From Saccoglossus kowalevskii (Eukaryota > Hemichordata > Enteropneusta > Harrimaniidae): DNA of 64,000 nucleotides. The DNA lies in NCBI RefSeq assembly GCF_000003605.2, contig NW_003152254.1, positions 338,159 through 402,158 of the forward strand. Reading direction: 5' to 3'. The number at the start of each line of letters is the position of its first letter. The first letter of the stretch is position 1. Below are positions 50,005 to 60,316 of the stretch, piece after piece. The notes below the pieces were generated by a model. It was not told the origin of the DNA. It saw nothing but the letters and a program-made list of their open reading frames with translations, and ran no database searches. The translations under genes were made by a program, and so were the position numbers.

Positions 50005-50135
50005 CATCGTGAAATACAGTAGGGGTCAACCTGGCTAACGACATAGGTATTCACGTGTAAACATGTTCACAAAGTACTTAAAACCAGAAACTTAGGGCAA
50101 AATAAATAGTGTCATAAAAATAGTTCAGGGCAATG
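50005..50135. repeat. Dispersed repeat family 2, copy 2
   Basis: The counterpart of 44500-44645, with GGGGTCAACCTGGCTAAC, AATAAATAGTGTCA and AAAATAGTTCAGGGCAA. Confidence 0.55.
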
Positions 50136-50969
50136 TGATGTTGTCTCTGTTTATATATGAATAGTTATTTTTGACTGGACTGAATATTGAATCAGGGTGA
50201 AATGCAAACATATAAATTCAGTTGGAGGATAGACACACCTGTATTGACATCATTTCAAATATTAACTATTGAAGTATATGTGTGTGATATGGCGCCCCGC
50301 CAGTCTTCTAAACGAACAGCCGCTCAGTGTGGGTGGCTGGTGGTCAACTCTTTAATTAATATGTCAAAATTAGAATTGAAATCAAATTTCTTTGGAATTA
50401 GTCACTATATCACAAGTAACCATCATTACACATTACCATATGTGTCGTAAAGGTGGTACATGTTTGTATTTGTCGTAAATGTGGCATTTGTCGTAAATTT
50501 AGTATTTTTAACGACTGTGGGCAGATGACCGTTCACGGCTTCAGTGACTGTTATTGCGAATATAATACATTTGTCATTATCATGTCACAGCTGCGTTACG
50601 AACAAACCCACAACTGTCCGTCCTCTAGGAACGTTAGCCATACTACGTTGAATGCTAATTCAATGCATGACAAACTAAATGCGTGTTGATACCCGCCGAC
50701 CACAATCTAAGTAGTATGATTAATGATGATATTTCATCTGTTTTTGTTGATGGTACTTTGATATCCCTCGTACTTTGATTGTATTCTAAAATAACACTCG
50801 ATTGGATGTTTATGCAAAAAGCTATGTGAACGAATTGGTTTAATCCGTGTGTTACATTTATACATTCCCACTGGTTGTCGAATTTTATTTACCACGGTCT
50901 GATACAACTACTGTTGTTGATTTGTTTGAGGAAATATAACAACAAATCTTGATAAAATAAGTGTTCCCA

Positions 50970-51180
50970 ATGTTATGACAATCAGACAGCGTATTTTCTA
51001 TTTAGCTACTTTCCTCACATTTAAATGTTTGAATGATGATGATGCACCTACATGTATTTCATTATTTCAGTATTTCGATGTGCACACCGATATGATAGGT
51101 CACCATCTCATATCAGCGTCTCAATATGGGTCAACGCACTTTTATAGTTACCGTACTGCTACACTGGGGAACCCTTAACC
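50970..51180 (+). mobile_element. Probable C-terminal fragment of a second LINE
   Basis: The plus-strand frame reads MTIRQRIFYLATFLTFKCLN and continues to HHLISASQYGS and YRTATLGNP. This resembles the post-reverse-transcriptase end of LINE ORF2 (RI-x-Y....-KCLN and later TxxGxP). It is followed within 160 bp by an (AAAT)n tract, a common LINE 3' end. No catalytic motif is present in the fragment. Confidence 0.4.
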
Positions 51181-51337
51181 AATTTATAATACCCATTGTT
51201 TTAAAGCTAGCCTGTGTGATTTTAATCATACAAATATACCCCTGAAAATTACCGTTGGTTTTATTTTGATACTTTCTTTGTTTTACGTAATTTTTGTAAT
51301 TGAATGTTTATGTGTTTTATTCTGATGAACCCCGATG

Positions 51338-51339
51338 AA

Positions 51340-51426
<87 letters not shown>

Positions 51427-51427
51427 A
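51338..51427. repeat. (AAAT)n microsatellite
   Basis: About 22 uninterrupted AAAT units. Possibly the expanded tail of the LINE fragment just upstream. Confidence 0.93.
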
Positions 51428-53502
51428 CACAACAATTTATATTCAATAAAAGTGCACTCACTCACTTCAAATGACGTCATTCTGGAGGAACCAATTGCAC
51501 GCGGAATGTTTGGTGACTGAGAGTGAATGTAACGCTTATGATCACTGATATATCACTACATGGTACAACTTATGGTTGCATGAACGCTGAAGATCTTTTA
51601 TTATTTAGACTTTATTAACAAATAGCAGCTGAAATCTCTCTGAGAGCAACAAATCCGCGTGACTTTTTTCCCCTCAAATAATGTTCCATCCAGTCACTTT
51701 GCAGCCGTGTTTGAAATCACCATGTTCTACTTTCCATTGGTGAACGCGATAGTGGTTTCAAATGGAAAATTATTTCGGGTGAAAATAACTTACGCGGCTA
51801 TTTCGCTTTCATCGAGATCTTGGCGGCTATTTCCAACTATATTTTTTTTATATTTCTATCTGTATAAACTTGGTTCTGAACAACAATATAAATGCCGAGT
51901 TGTGTTCCTTTAAGAACTCGAATCCCAGTACCTTCGTGTCGTTATGAACATCCGCATTTGACAGACTTCCGCCCATTGTTTTTTTTGTTTTTTTTTGTCA
52001 CCATCAACACGGCTCATTTACGCTTGTAACGTACTGCTATTAAAACAACTTTGGTGAACAATTCGTAGTAGTTAACTTCACCAACATAGACAAACGTACA
52101 TACAATGAATGACCAGTGTATATCCATCTTTTGCGTTATACAAGTCTTGTCAATTTCAGCGAATTGTTGTTGTTTTTTTAACCTGTGACGGATTTATTCG
52201 TAGTTAAGCTTTATATCTAACAATATTCCACACGTGTTTGGAGCAAATATATTAATACAATTGTATTTATACAACTGTTTTTAAGCTCATTCAATTTCAT
52301 TTTACCACATCGTACATATCGCACAACCATTCAGAGTAATTAATGTTGGAATCATATTTTATTTAAGGCAACAAAACAAAAACAGAAAAGAAAGCTGGAC
52401 ATTTACAAAATGAAGCGTTATTACTATCTACCTATAAAAAGGGACTGAACGACATATCTGAATGACTAAACGAATTGGTTAAATCTGATCTGAATTATTT
52501 GAAAATGTATAGCATGATATTTCTGAACTGTTAAATATCATAGATTGGATATCATTTGTGGATTAGATTATATTTAAATATGTGCAATCACGCGTCTTTC
52601 ATAATATATGATGGGCGCTATAAGTCCTGACAGGTATTGGGGTATTTATATGTAATCCAGGGAACATGATGACGTCATCGCTCATCACGTACATACGGAA
52701 GCGAGTAAACCGGAAACAGTGACAAATAAATAAGAGCTAACCTTTAAAAACACCGGGGGCATTATGAGAAAAAATGTGCAAAAGTAGACTTTTTTTAATA
52801 TGACATTATTCCACGAATGCTTTATTTCTTGAGATTGTACAGATGTGCATGTACATATGTTTTTGTTCTTTATCAATATTTATCATCCCCCTGAAGTTTT
52901 TGATGATTAACCATACCACACTATCATGATTGCCTCATTTTTCTCGGAGACAATACTTGAACTTGCTGACAATAATGGTTTCTTAGATATTGATATATGG
53001 TGGATGAGACGTGTACAGAAGAATGTTCTCATACGTCTTCTTGTCTGTATCCATACAACTGACGGTATCACCAACGGTGTTCCTTATAACTATCTCTCTC
53101 CATGGGCTAAACAGTAGTCGTTTATTTGAATTGTTATTACTGTGAATTGTTTTCTGTGTACTTAGACCTGTAATTCCAATTTTCTGATTTGTTCATACTA
53201 CATTGTCAACAATTGTAAATTATTTGAAGACTTCACTATGTAAATTAACAAGGAGAGTGTCCATTCATGTCGTTCAGATATATGGGGTAAATCTGGATCA
53301 GAATTTCTCGCGTGCCTCGCCGTCCACTCGGTGCCTTGAAGACAAAAAGAAATTGAAAATTGTGACAGTACTGCCATTGGCATGATACGATTGATCGATA
53401 AACTTTGATGGTTATTACGCAATTGGTGAATTTCAGTGGAATATTTGTTTAATGCAGTGATACATACATTTTGTTAACAAAATTATGAGCGGCTTACCAA
53501 AA

Positions 53503-53576
53503 TCAACTCGTTAGATGTCCCACCATGAGAGAAAACGCCAAGAGAGTGACACTTATTGCTGACGTAACAGCGCCAT
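53503..53576 (-). CDS. Gene E last exon: GPI-signal-like C-terminus
   Basis: The acceptor is CATTTCTTCCAG. It encodes NGAVTSAISVTLLAFSLMVG, then HLTS and stop TGA. The gene F last exon is clearly homologous at DNA level. Confidence 0.82.
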
Positions 53577-56500
53577 CTGGAAGAAATGAAAAACGTTGTC
53601 TTAGTCATATCACGTGTGATAATAAGTTTGCTAAATGCAATGATCACGTGACCAAATCAACCACTGCGCATGTGCCCTCTCTCTCCCATATGCATACATA
53701 CGTACTTGTGTTTATCATTATCGTTGCTGCTTTTGTCAGGTCTAAATCCGGTTGCTGGTCAGATTCGCATTTTAGCACTTCGCCATGATCGGAATCCTCT
53801 GGTGTAAACTGTAGCAAGCTGATTGTGTTGAAGGTACCATCTACATTTTCTTCAATTGTTTCGCCGTGTTGCTGCACTTCATTCAAACCCTTGTACCAAT
53901 GTAACTTTGCTGCCGGTTTGCCCATTGTAGCTTCACATTGAAGTGAGTTTGGTTCACCCGGGGGAAAGTAATATGAACTTTCCCCGCGATCTCGGGTCTC
54001 CCCGTACCCAAGGATTGAGATTTGGTCTACTAACTCTGCACAAAGTAAAACAAATGTATTAGCATATTAAAACATGGTTGTCTACCAATATAAAAGACGC
54101 TTTGTTGCTGTTGCCCACTCCCTCCCCCAGACGTCGCGATGTGCCGTGTTTGTTACGGTATACAACACATTACACAAAGTATATGTTCACTAAATTACGA
54201 AATTCGGACACGTAGCGCCATGAACGTGACGCCAGATAGTCAAGACGGTAAACTCGAAAACAAAACTTGGTTCAATCGCGCTGTTTAATTATATCTCAGT
54301 TGAGCGTTTACTTTTCTAAAGTCATTTTATTCAGGTCGCATTGGTTCTAAGGGATCAAACACTTGAATTTGTGAGATGTCTGGTTCAATGTATCTGAGTA
54401 TTTTTATTTTTTGAATGTGACAACTGTATATCCTGCACCACGCATTTTTTTCTTTCTGTGTCTAGCTAGTTTTAAAACAACTCTTCCGCCACACCCGTGA
54501 TTTCAATTGATCGACCCCTAAAAAAATATTTGTCAGGGCCGAATGATAAAGCTTGATGATTTTGGACAGTAATACTTACGACTGATGTGCAAGTTAGTAT
54601 TCCCCGACCCCGTCTCTTTGTCTGCATAGAAGTACACCTCACACGTATACACTCCCGCATCGGACAGTTCCAGCCGCGTAATATGCATATCTGCTTGGAC
54701 ACCGAGCAATTCGGCTCTACCGGCGAATCTTCCATAGACTATTGGATCATAAGTGTCGGTCATGCTGATCACCTGTTCTATCTCCGATTCGCCCTCTGGC
54801 TGCATGTACCAGTTGAGAACGCGCTGGACTGGATGGTCCTCGGGGTCTTCGAATCGACATTGAAGCTCAGCGGATGATAAGACTACTCCGTCAACGTCAG
54901 ACTCGGTTTGGACATCTATCTCCCCATTCACCGCTGACAAAACTGCAAATAATAGTAAACATGAATGACGATTGTTTTTATTGAACGAGATTAGTATTTT
55001 AAAATCCAGTCAGGGAGTTTCTCTCATTTGCATAATAATCCACTGAGTTACCATAGCTACGTAAATAGTAAAACATGCTACATGTTGTTATCTATTTGCT
55101 ACACTTCACCCAACATATGGGCTAAGCATACGAGTTGTCCAGATAACAGTACCCATGCTGGAATAGACGTTTACTTCATGATTTTGACTCCCAGTAGCAT
55201 TAGTGATTTTAATGGTAGCTTCATATCCAGTCGTGGCTTGAATAAACATCATTAGTTCAGTGAACCAACATTGCTTAGTAGTTTTGGGGGTTTCTGTAAC
55301 ACTAAAATCAACCAAGGTGAAGGGAATTTGAATAGTAATCCAGCGTGACAGTTGATAGTTATTTAGTGCTGTTACTTATACTGTCTATTTCATAAACAAG
55401 ACTACGTGATTTAAAACGCGCAATTACATTTTCGCGAATTTCGCGAGTCAGTGTAAATGGCAAAATTTTGTAGAAGTGAAAAATTTCCCCAGGGTCCCAC
55501 AACAAGATTAGCAGTAAATTGCTCCAGTGCCCGTAAGTAACAAAATCTGGGGAAATTAAGGATATGCTATCCTTACCAGTGGACAATAATACCCAAGCGT
55601 CTCAACGAGTTGCGGACATCAAGTTCCGAAAATATCGACTTACAAAATCTACCACGCCCCTCATTCAGAAACAACGCCCTAAATGTAACTCGAGGTTCAC
55701 TTAATAGTTTACAGAACTTCGAGTTACGGGAAACCTGTATTTTTGTTCATGTCGAACGTCCACATTTAGTAACTCGAACTTCGAGTTACGGGCAACATAG
55801 AATTTTTGTTTTCCCGTAAATGGAAGTTCGTTAAACTGATAATAAAAATTCGAGTTACTCAAATTTGAGCTTCAGCAAACAGCCGAACATTGCAGTATTA
55901 ATTAATTAATTAATTCCAGTGGGTTTTTTATCCAGTAATATGGTGTAAGATACCTGTGTACATTGCTTAGTGTAGTTGAATTCAAGCCTATCTTATCACG
56001 TTTTGCTACCATAAATCTAGCATAGGACAAAAATGCGAGCGGTCAAACATTCTACCATTGTTGAGTAGATAGTGCGACAGATATCGGGGCAAGGCAAATT
56101 TCCACAATAATTTGAGTCCATCCATAGCACTATTAAAAAATACAACTTAATGCATCTTACACAGAATATTAAAAGTTTACTAACACTGCTTTCCTTACAA
56201 GCTTTATACAGTTCCAGTCAGCCAGTTCGTACTGTTGTACATAGTTAAGCTGATGGATTCCATAAAGAATAACCATTTGGTAGTATAAAGTGGAGCATTT
56301 GACTTTGACTAGTCTGAGTGCGATTATTAGACCGCTGTCCTGCCAGTTAACAAATTTCACTACTAGAAACACGGGGATGGTTGTATAAAAAAGATTTATG
56401 ACGACGGATGTCATGTGACTCCTACCCTTATTGTTGGCAGCGGAGCATAATGGTTAAAGGTATAACGATCCCTGCGAACCCTCCCTCTTCCTTCTGTGGC

Positions 56501-57921
56501 TGTGTTTTTCCTACCTAACGGGAAACACATAATCACCTCAGAAGATCAATGGAAAGTTACAAATCAATCGAGCTCTCACCAATGACAGCGACAATAACTT
56601 CTAGCAATGTTGCACTCATGTTGACTTGGTGTTGTATGATGACTTGTTTACAACACTTTAGAGCTGCATTTGGCTGGAATTAGTGACGGCCAAAGGTTAA
56701 ATCGTGTTGTCCCGAATTTAATTAGGGGAGCGTATAATCCTGTACTGTGCCATGATAACAGGGTAATAACAGAAATGTGCGCAAATAACCAAAATATGAT
56801 AATTTTTCAAAAAAAAACAAAAAAAAAACAGTAAAAAGTCTTGGCAGTTTTTAGTATTGAATGACTGTTAATGGGAGTGTTATTCAACAATAATATGATC
56901 TCAATGTGTTTATACTTTCGATGTTTTATCTTTTGGGAGATTTTCAGAATTTTCGAATTTGAATATTTATGCAGATTAGGAAAAAAATCACCCTATGCCT
57001 GCAGATAGACAATAGCCACCAAATTAGACAATAAACAAAAAATGTATAAAATAGTGACTTTTCAGTCGACTGCACCCTCAAATTGTCTTTTAAGGAAACC
57101 GTAGAACGCGGCGCAACGCATGAAAAACACTGATTTAGGACAACTTGTCTGTGCAGACGACTCGACAATATTATTTTCACCCCAACTGTGTTACTTTGCA
57201 GTAATTTTCGGTGATTTGTTAAGAATCCCGAGAGAGTTTATTGCCTAGAGAATACTCGTGAGATATAAATTCAATGCAACAAGATAAGATAATAACGCCT
57301 GCCGCTATTTTAGTTTTAGTCATTTATTTGCCTGTCCGAATCCAATGTCTTCATTTTTAACTAAGCACATTCAACGCAATGTATTTCTCACTTGGATATA
57401 GGAATCGTTTATCTCAGATAAACGTTAATCCGATGTTTTCCGATTGTAACAATCATAACACTGCGTGTTATATGTAATATATTAAAGAATTAAATAATTA
57501 ATACTCAACTGATTTCAAATAAAATTTGATAAAGATCGATTGCAATATGCGGTTTGTTGGTGAAACATAGCTGTACCGTTAGTAGCACGAGGGAACTTGG
57601 TAAACCTATTATCGGACTGTTTTCCGTAGCATTAGGACGTAAAGTTTACCAATATTAGTACCAATTTACCAATATTAGTAGTTCGCGTACTGGATAGTTC
57701 GGTTATAGCAAACGCATAGTTCATGCCATTGGTTTAAAAACACACAAAAAACAACGAATACTTGACTGCGTGACGGCGAAATAAATCATGCATGACAAGT
57801 TATGATAGTCCATGTTGACCAAATCTGCTAAAAAAACTCGTGAAATAATCGATCAAAACTCACCTGTAACAACGACAATGACCTTCAGAAGCACGATCAC
57901 GTTGACTTTGGTAGATGACAT
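53503..57921 (-). CDS. Gene E: V-C2 surface protein, probable GPI anchor, with two candidate first exons
   Basis: The common exons are 54580-54942 (V), 53706-54035 (C2) and 53503-53576 (tail). Two first exons are homologous and both phase 1: 56580-56619 (proximal) and 57864-57921 (distal). The protein is 268 residues with the proximal exon or 274 with the distal one. The signal peptide joins MSATLLEVIVAVI, or MSSTKVNVIVLLKVIVVVT, to VLSAVNG, with cleavage before EIDV. V domain: ELQCRFEDPEDH, LNWYMQ, LSDAGVYTCEVYFY and G strand GSGNTNLHIS. C2 domain: LQCEATMGKPAAKLHWYKG and EVLKCESDQQPD. The tail starts NGAVTSAISVTLLAFSLMVG and ends HLTS with no basic residues, a GPI-type signal. Closest relative is gene F. 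Predicted role is recognition or adhesion at the cell surface, with alternative promoters as the likely control. Confidence 0.85.
53706..54035 (-). CDS. Gene E C2-type Ig exon
   Basis: The acceptor is TTTGTGCAG (a second AG two bases later would break the frame) and the donor GTACGT. 110 residues. The A-B loop carries an insertion (GETRDRGESSYYFPPGEP) shared in length and style with gene F. Confidence 0.88.
54580..54942 (-). CDS. Gene E V-type Ig exon
   Basis: The acceptor is TATTATTTGCAG and the donor GTAAGT. 121 residues with both cysteines, the core Trp and the GxGxT G strand. Confidence 0.9.
55699..55862. repeat. Short imperfect repeats around TTCGAGTTACGGG in gene E intron 1
   Basis: The motif AACTTCGAGTTACGGG occurs twice (near 55717 and 55778), with weaker copies (AACTCGAGGTTC, TTCGAGTTACTC) around them. 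A small degenerate tandem repeat. Confidence 0.4.
56580..56619 (-). CDS. Gene E proximal first exon
   Basis: Encodes MSATLLEVIVAVI plus one base, with donor GTGAGA. It matches the same ancestral sequence as the distal exon and gene D exon 1 (ATTGTCGCTGT core). Confidence 0.7.
57864..57921 (-). CDS. Gene E distal first exon (alternative signal peptide)
   Basis: Encodes MSSTKVNVIVLLKVIVVVT plus one base, with donor GTGAGT. It is closest in sequence to gene D exon 1. The only V exon downstream before another first exon is that of gene E. It may be an alternative promoter or the leftover head of a deleted paralogue. Confidence 0.65.
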
Positions 57922-58384
57922 TTTGGTTACAAATGTTACTGTGTCGCGTCGGAGATGTGTTCTGCGCAGAATCGTTCTCGGTCACATGTGATAGACGGTA
58001 TCCGTTGGTCCTGTCTCGCTGGCATTAACTCGCGATGATGTTGTAAGCATATTATTGTTGAAAGGACAGCTATGAGGACGCCTAAGGTGGTTAACGGCCT
58101 GTTTGTGTCGAGGTTCTTGTGAAAGTCCGAGGCCTATTCTTTTTTACCTTGGCCCAGATAAACTATTCCGTTAGCGTTTGAGCACTTTAACGAAGTAATA
58201 CTGACAATTTGGCGAGGTTTAAGTGTTTTATTTCTGCAGCTCAATCGAGGGTTGTGCCTTGTCACGCGTACGTGTGTTATATTTTATATATAGGATAATG
58301 GGCCAATGACTTGTAGTAATCGTATGTATGAATTACGTTGAAGTACATGTTGTATTCAACTACTGATCATCTGCTAGCTCAATC

Positions 58385-58592
58385 CAGGGGCTGTATGATA
58401 ATCTGTGCGTTCTGAAAAAAGTCCCGGAACGACCGTCTGGTGTACGGCCTCGGGTCTCAGCACTAATTGTACCAACCCTTATTAGCCAGCATTCATGCAG
58501 AATAACTGCCCCCCACCTAGTTTGTTGGTGGGTCTATTGGCGGGAAAGTCCAGGGTCGTTTTTAGGTCCCTGTTCGTCCCTGACCAATGCTC
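58385..58592. repeat. Dispersed repeat, copy 2
   Basis: The counterpart of 27785-27970: shares CAGCACTAATTGTACCAACC, CCAGCATTCATGCAGAAT, CTGCCCCCC and CTATTGGCGGGAAAGTCCA. Confidence 0.55.
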
Positions 58593-59570
58593 AAAATGTG
58601 TAACTAGTGGTACAACAAAGAAATAACATTTGTATGTATGTAAATTTGAGTTATGTTTGTCAGAATCTGCTCCGTTTTGGTTGTCGGACAAACCATGTAC
58701 ACATGACTTAGATGGAATAAAAAATCAATGTCAACTACTAGATCTAGAAATGTCCCAAAAACTTTGAACTTTTACCGCGCATTTTCTACGGGTTCTTCGC
58801 GAGGTGCAGTGGAACGCCGGTCGAAGAACTGGGGCGAAAACAGCTAAAGTCGACAAAACAGTCTTATACTAATAATGTTTTTCGATACTTTATCAAGAAA
58901 GCCATCCAAAGGTGTTGTTCCAATTCGTCCATTATTTACATGCAAAAGACATTTATTAAATTTAGCACATATTTTTTGGGCTATGTGTATAAACAACGAA
59001 CTTCCCATCCTGATAAACTCCGATGTAGTTAGTATTGTGATACGTAATTGAAATTGATATCTGAATTGGGGGGGGGGGGGTAAAACAACAAATACGTCAT
59101 TCACACCTAGTGCTATACAGTATTATTGTGCAAATCGGGAAACAATTGATACATACAAAAGGTTGTGAAAACAAAATAGCGAGAAATTTAATATTCGTAA
59201 AACTATAGATAACATATTTTTGCTGCCCATGTGGTAATGCAGCCGACACCCCTACTTTTAAATATAAACAGTCCTATAATATATATTGATACAAAGCTCA
59301 CACGTATCACGAACGCGTCAGATTTTGTTTGCAATTTGTCGTGAAATTTATTTATTAAAATTATGATTAGTGGATCAGGAATTACCAACTTATGAATAAG
59401 CAAATGCTCGTCCGACACCCCCCCCCGAGTGACGTCAAACTCGTTAATGACCTAAGGGAAAATATATACCTTTAAATAATATAAGCCAATTAAAGCTTGG
59501 TGGTGAGCTTGTTCAAGTTAGTTTCTCAATATTAAACATGTTAAGTGTTCTTTCTTTATATATAAATATG

Positions 59571-59815
59571 TTGCATAGCATGACGTGGCGTGACATGACG
59601 TATTGTCAGATTCCATCACGTAACTTGTCCTGTCGTGAGAAGACTTGACGTGCATGGCAAGGTAAGACGTGACCTGAGCGATATGGCACGACCTTCTATG
59701 ACGTAGCCTGTCCCCACGTGAAGTGCATAACATGACGTGATGTGGCGCTATTTGGGGCAACGTGGAATGACGCGGCCCATCCTGACATTACGTCACGCCA
59801 TGTCACGTCACGTCA
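59571..59815. repeat. Degenerate TGACG/CGTCA-rich repeat
   Basis: Many short copies of CATGACGTGGCGTGACATGA-like sequence on the left and CGTCACGCCATGTCACGTCA on the right, in opposite orientations. The block is locally self-complementary and full of CRE half-sites. Confidence 0.5.
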
Positions 59816-60242
59816 CGCACCATCAAGTATTCGCTGTGGTGCTCCAACTCAACCGTACGTATATAGGGAAAGTGATCTCTGCAAATGGAATTACTGATGT
59901 CCCCCTTCCTCTGCTTGTGCCTGGTGGGAAATGGAATGTTAAAATGCTAAGAGCACAATCCATATTTCTGAGTATAGGTTACGCTGGACAATATTCACAA
60001 ATACGTTAGCCATTTATACAGAGAGGTTATTTATTATTATAGAGAAAGGTGTATTTTCACTTGGAATTTATTTTTATTGAAGAGATAATTCAGTGAAAAT
60101 ACTATTTCTGTTTTGCGTGCAATTTATCTAAAACCTGCTTAAATCAATTAAATTAACCGTAAATGTCATTTTAGAGACAATTTAATCAAGTGAAAATAAA
60201 CACAATTAACTTAGAACAATAATATCATGCTTCTTACCAAAA

Positions 60243-60316
60243 TTAACTCGATAGATATCCAACCACGACAGATAACATCAAGAGAGACGCACTTGTCGCT
60301 GACGAAGCAGCGCCAC
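60243..60316 (-). CDS. Gene F last exon: GPI-signal-like C-terminus
   Basis: The acceptor is TTTTGTTGTAG. It encodes SGAASSATSASLLMLSVVVG, then YLSS and stop TAA at 60243-60245. Confidence 0.83.

Larger units (their letters stand above)
45101..53502. other. Interval between genes D and E; LINE relics, no cellular gene recognised
   Basis: About 8.4 kb of AT-rich sequence. It holds the LINE relic (48340-49640), a second short LINE-like tail (50970-51180), dispersed repeat family 2 copy 2 (50005) and an (AAAT)n array. Other ORFs of 60-90 codons lack recognisable features. Confidence 0.45.
57922..60242. other. Interval between genes E and F; no gene recognised
   Basis: Contains dispersed repeat copy 2 (58385), a poly-G run (near 59067), a TGACGTCA (59430) and a TGACG-rich degenerate repeat (59571-59815). 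No coding signal was seen. Confidence 0.45.
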
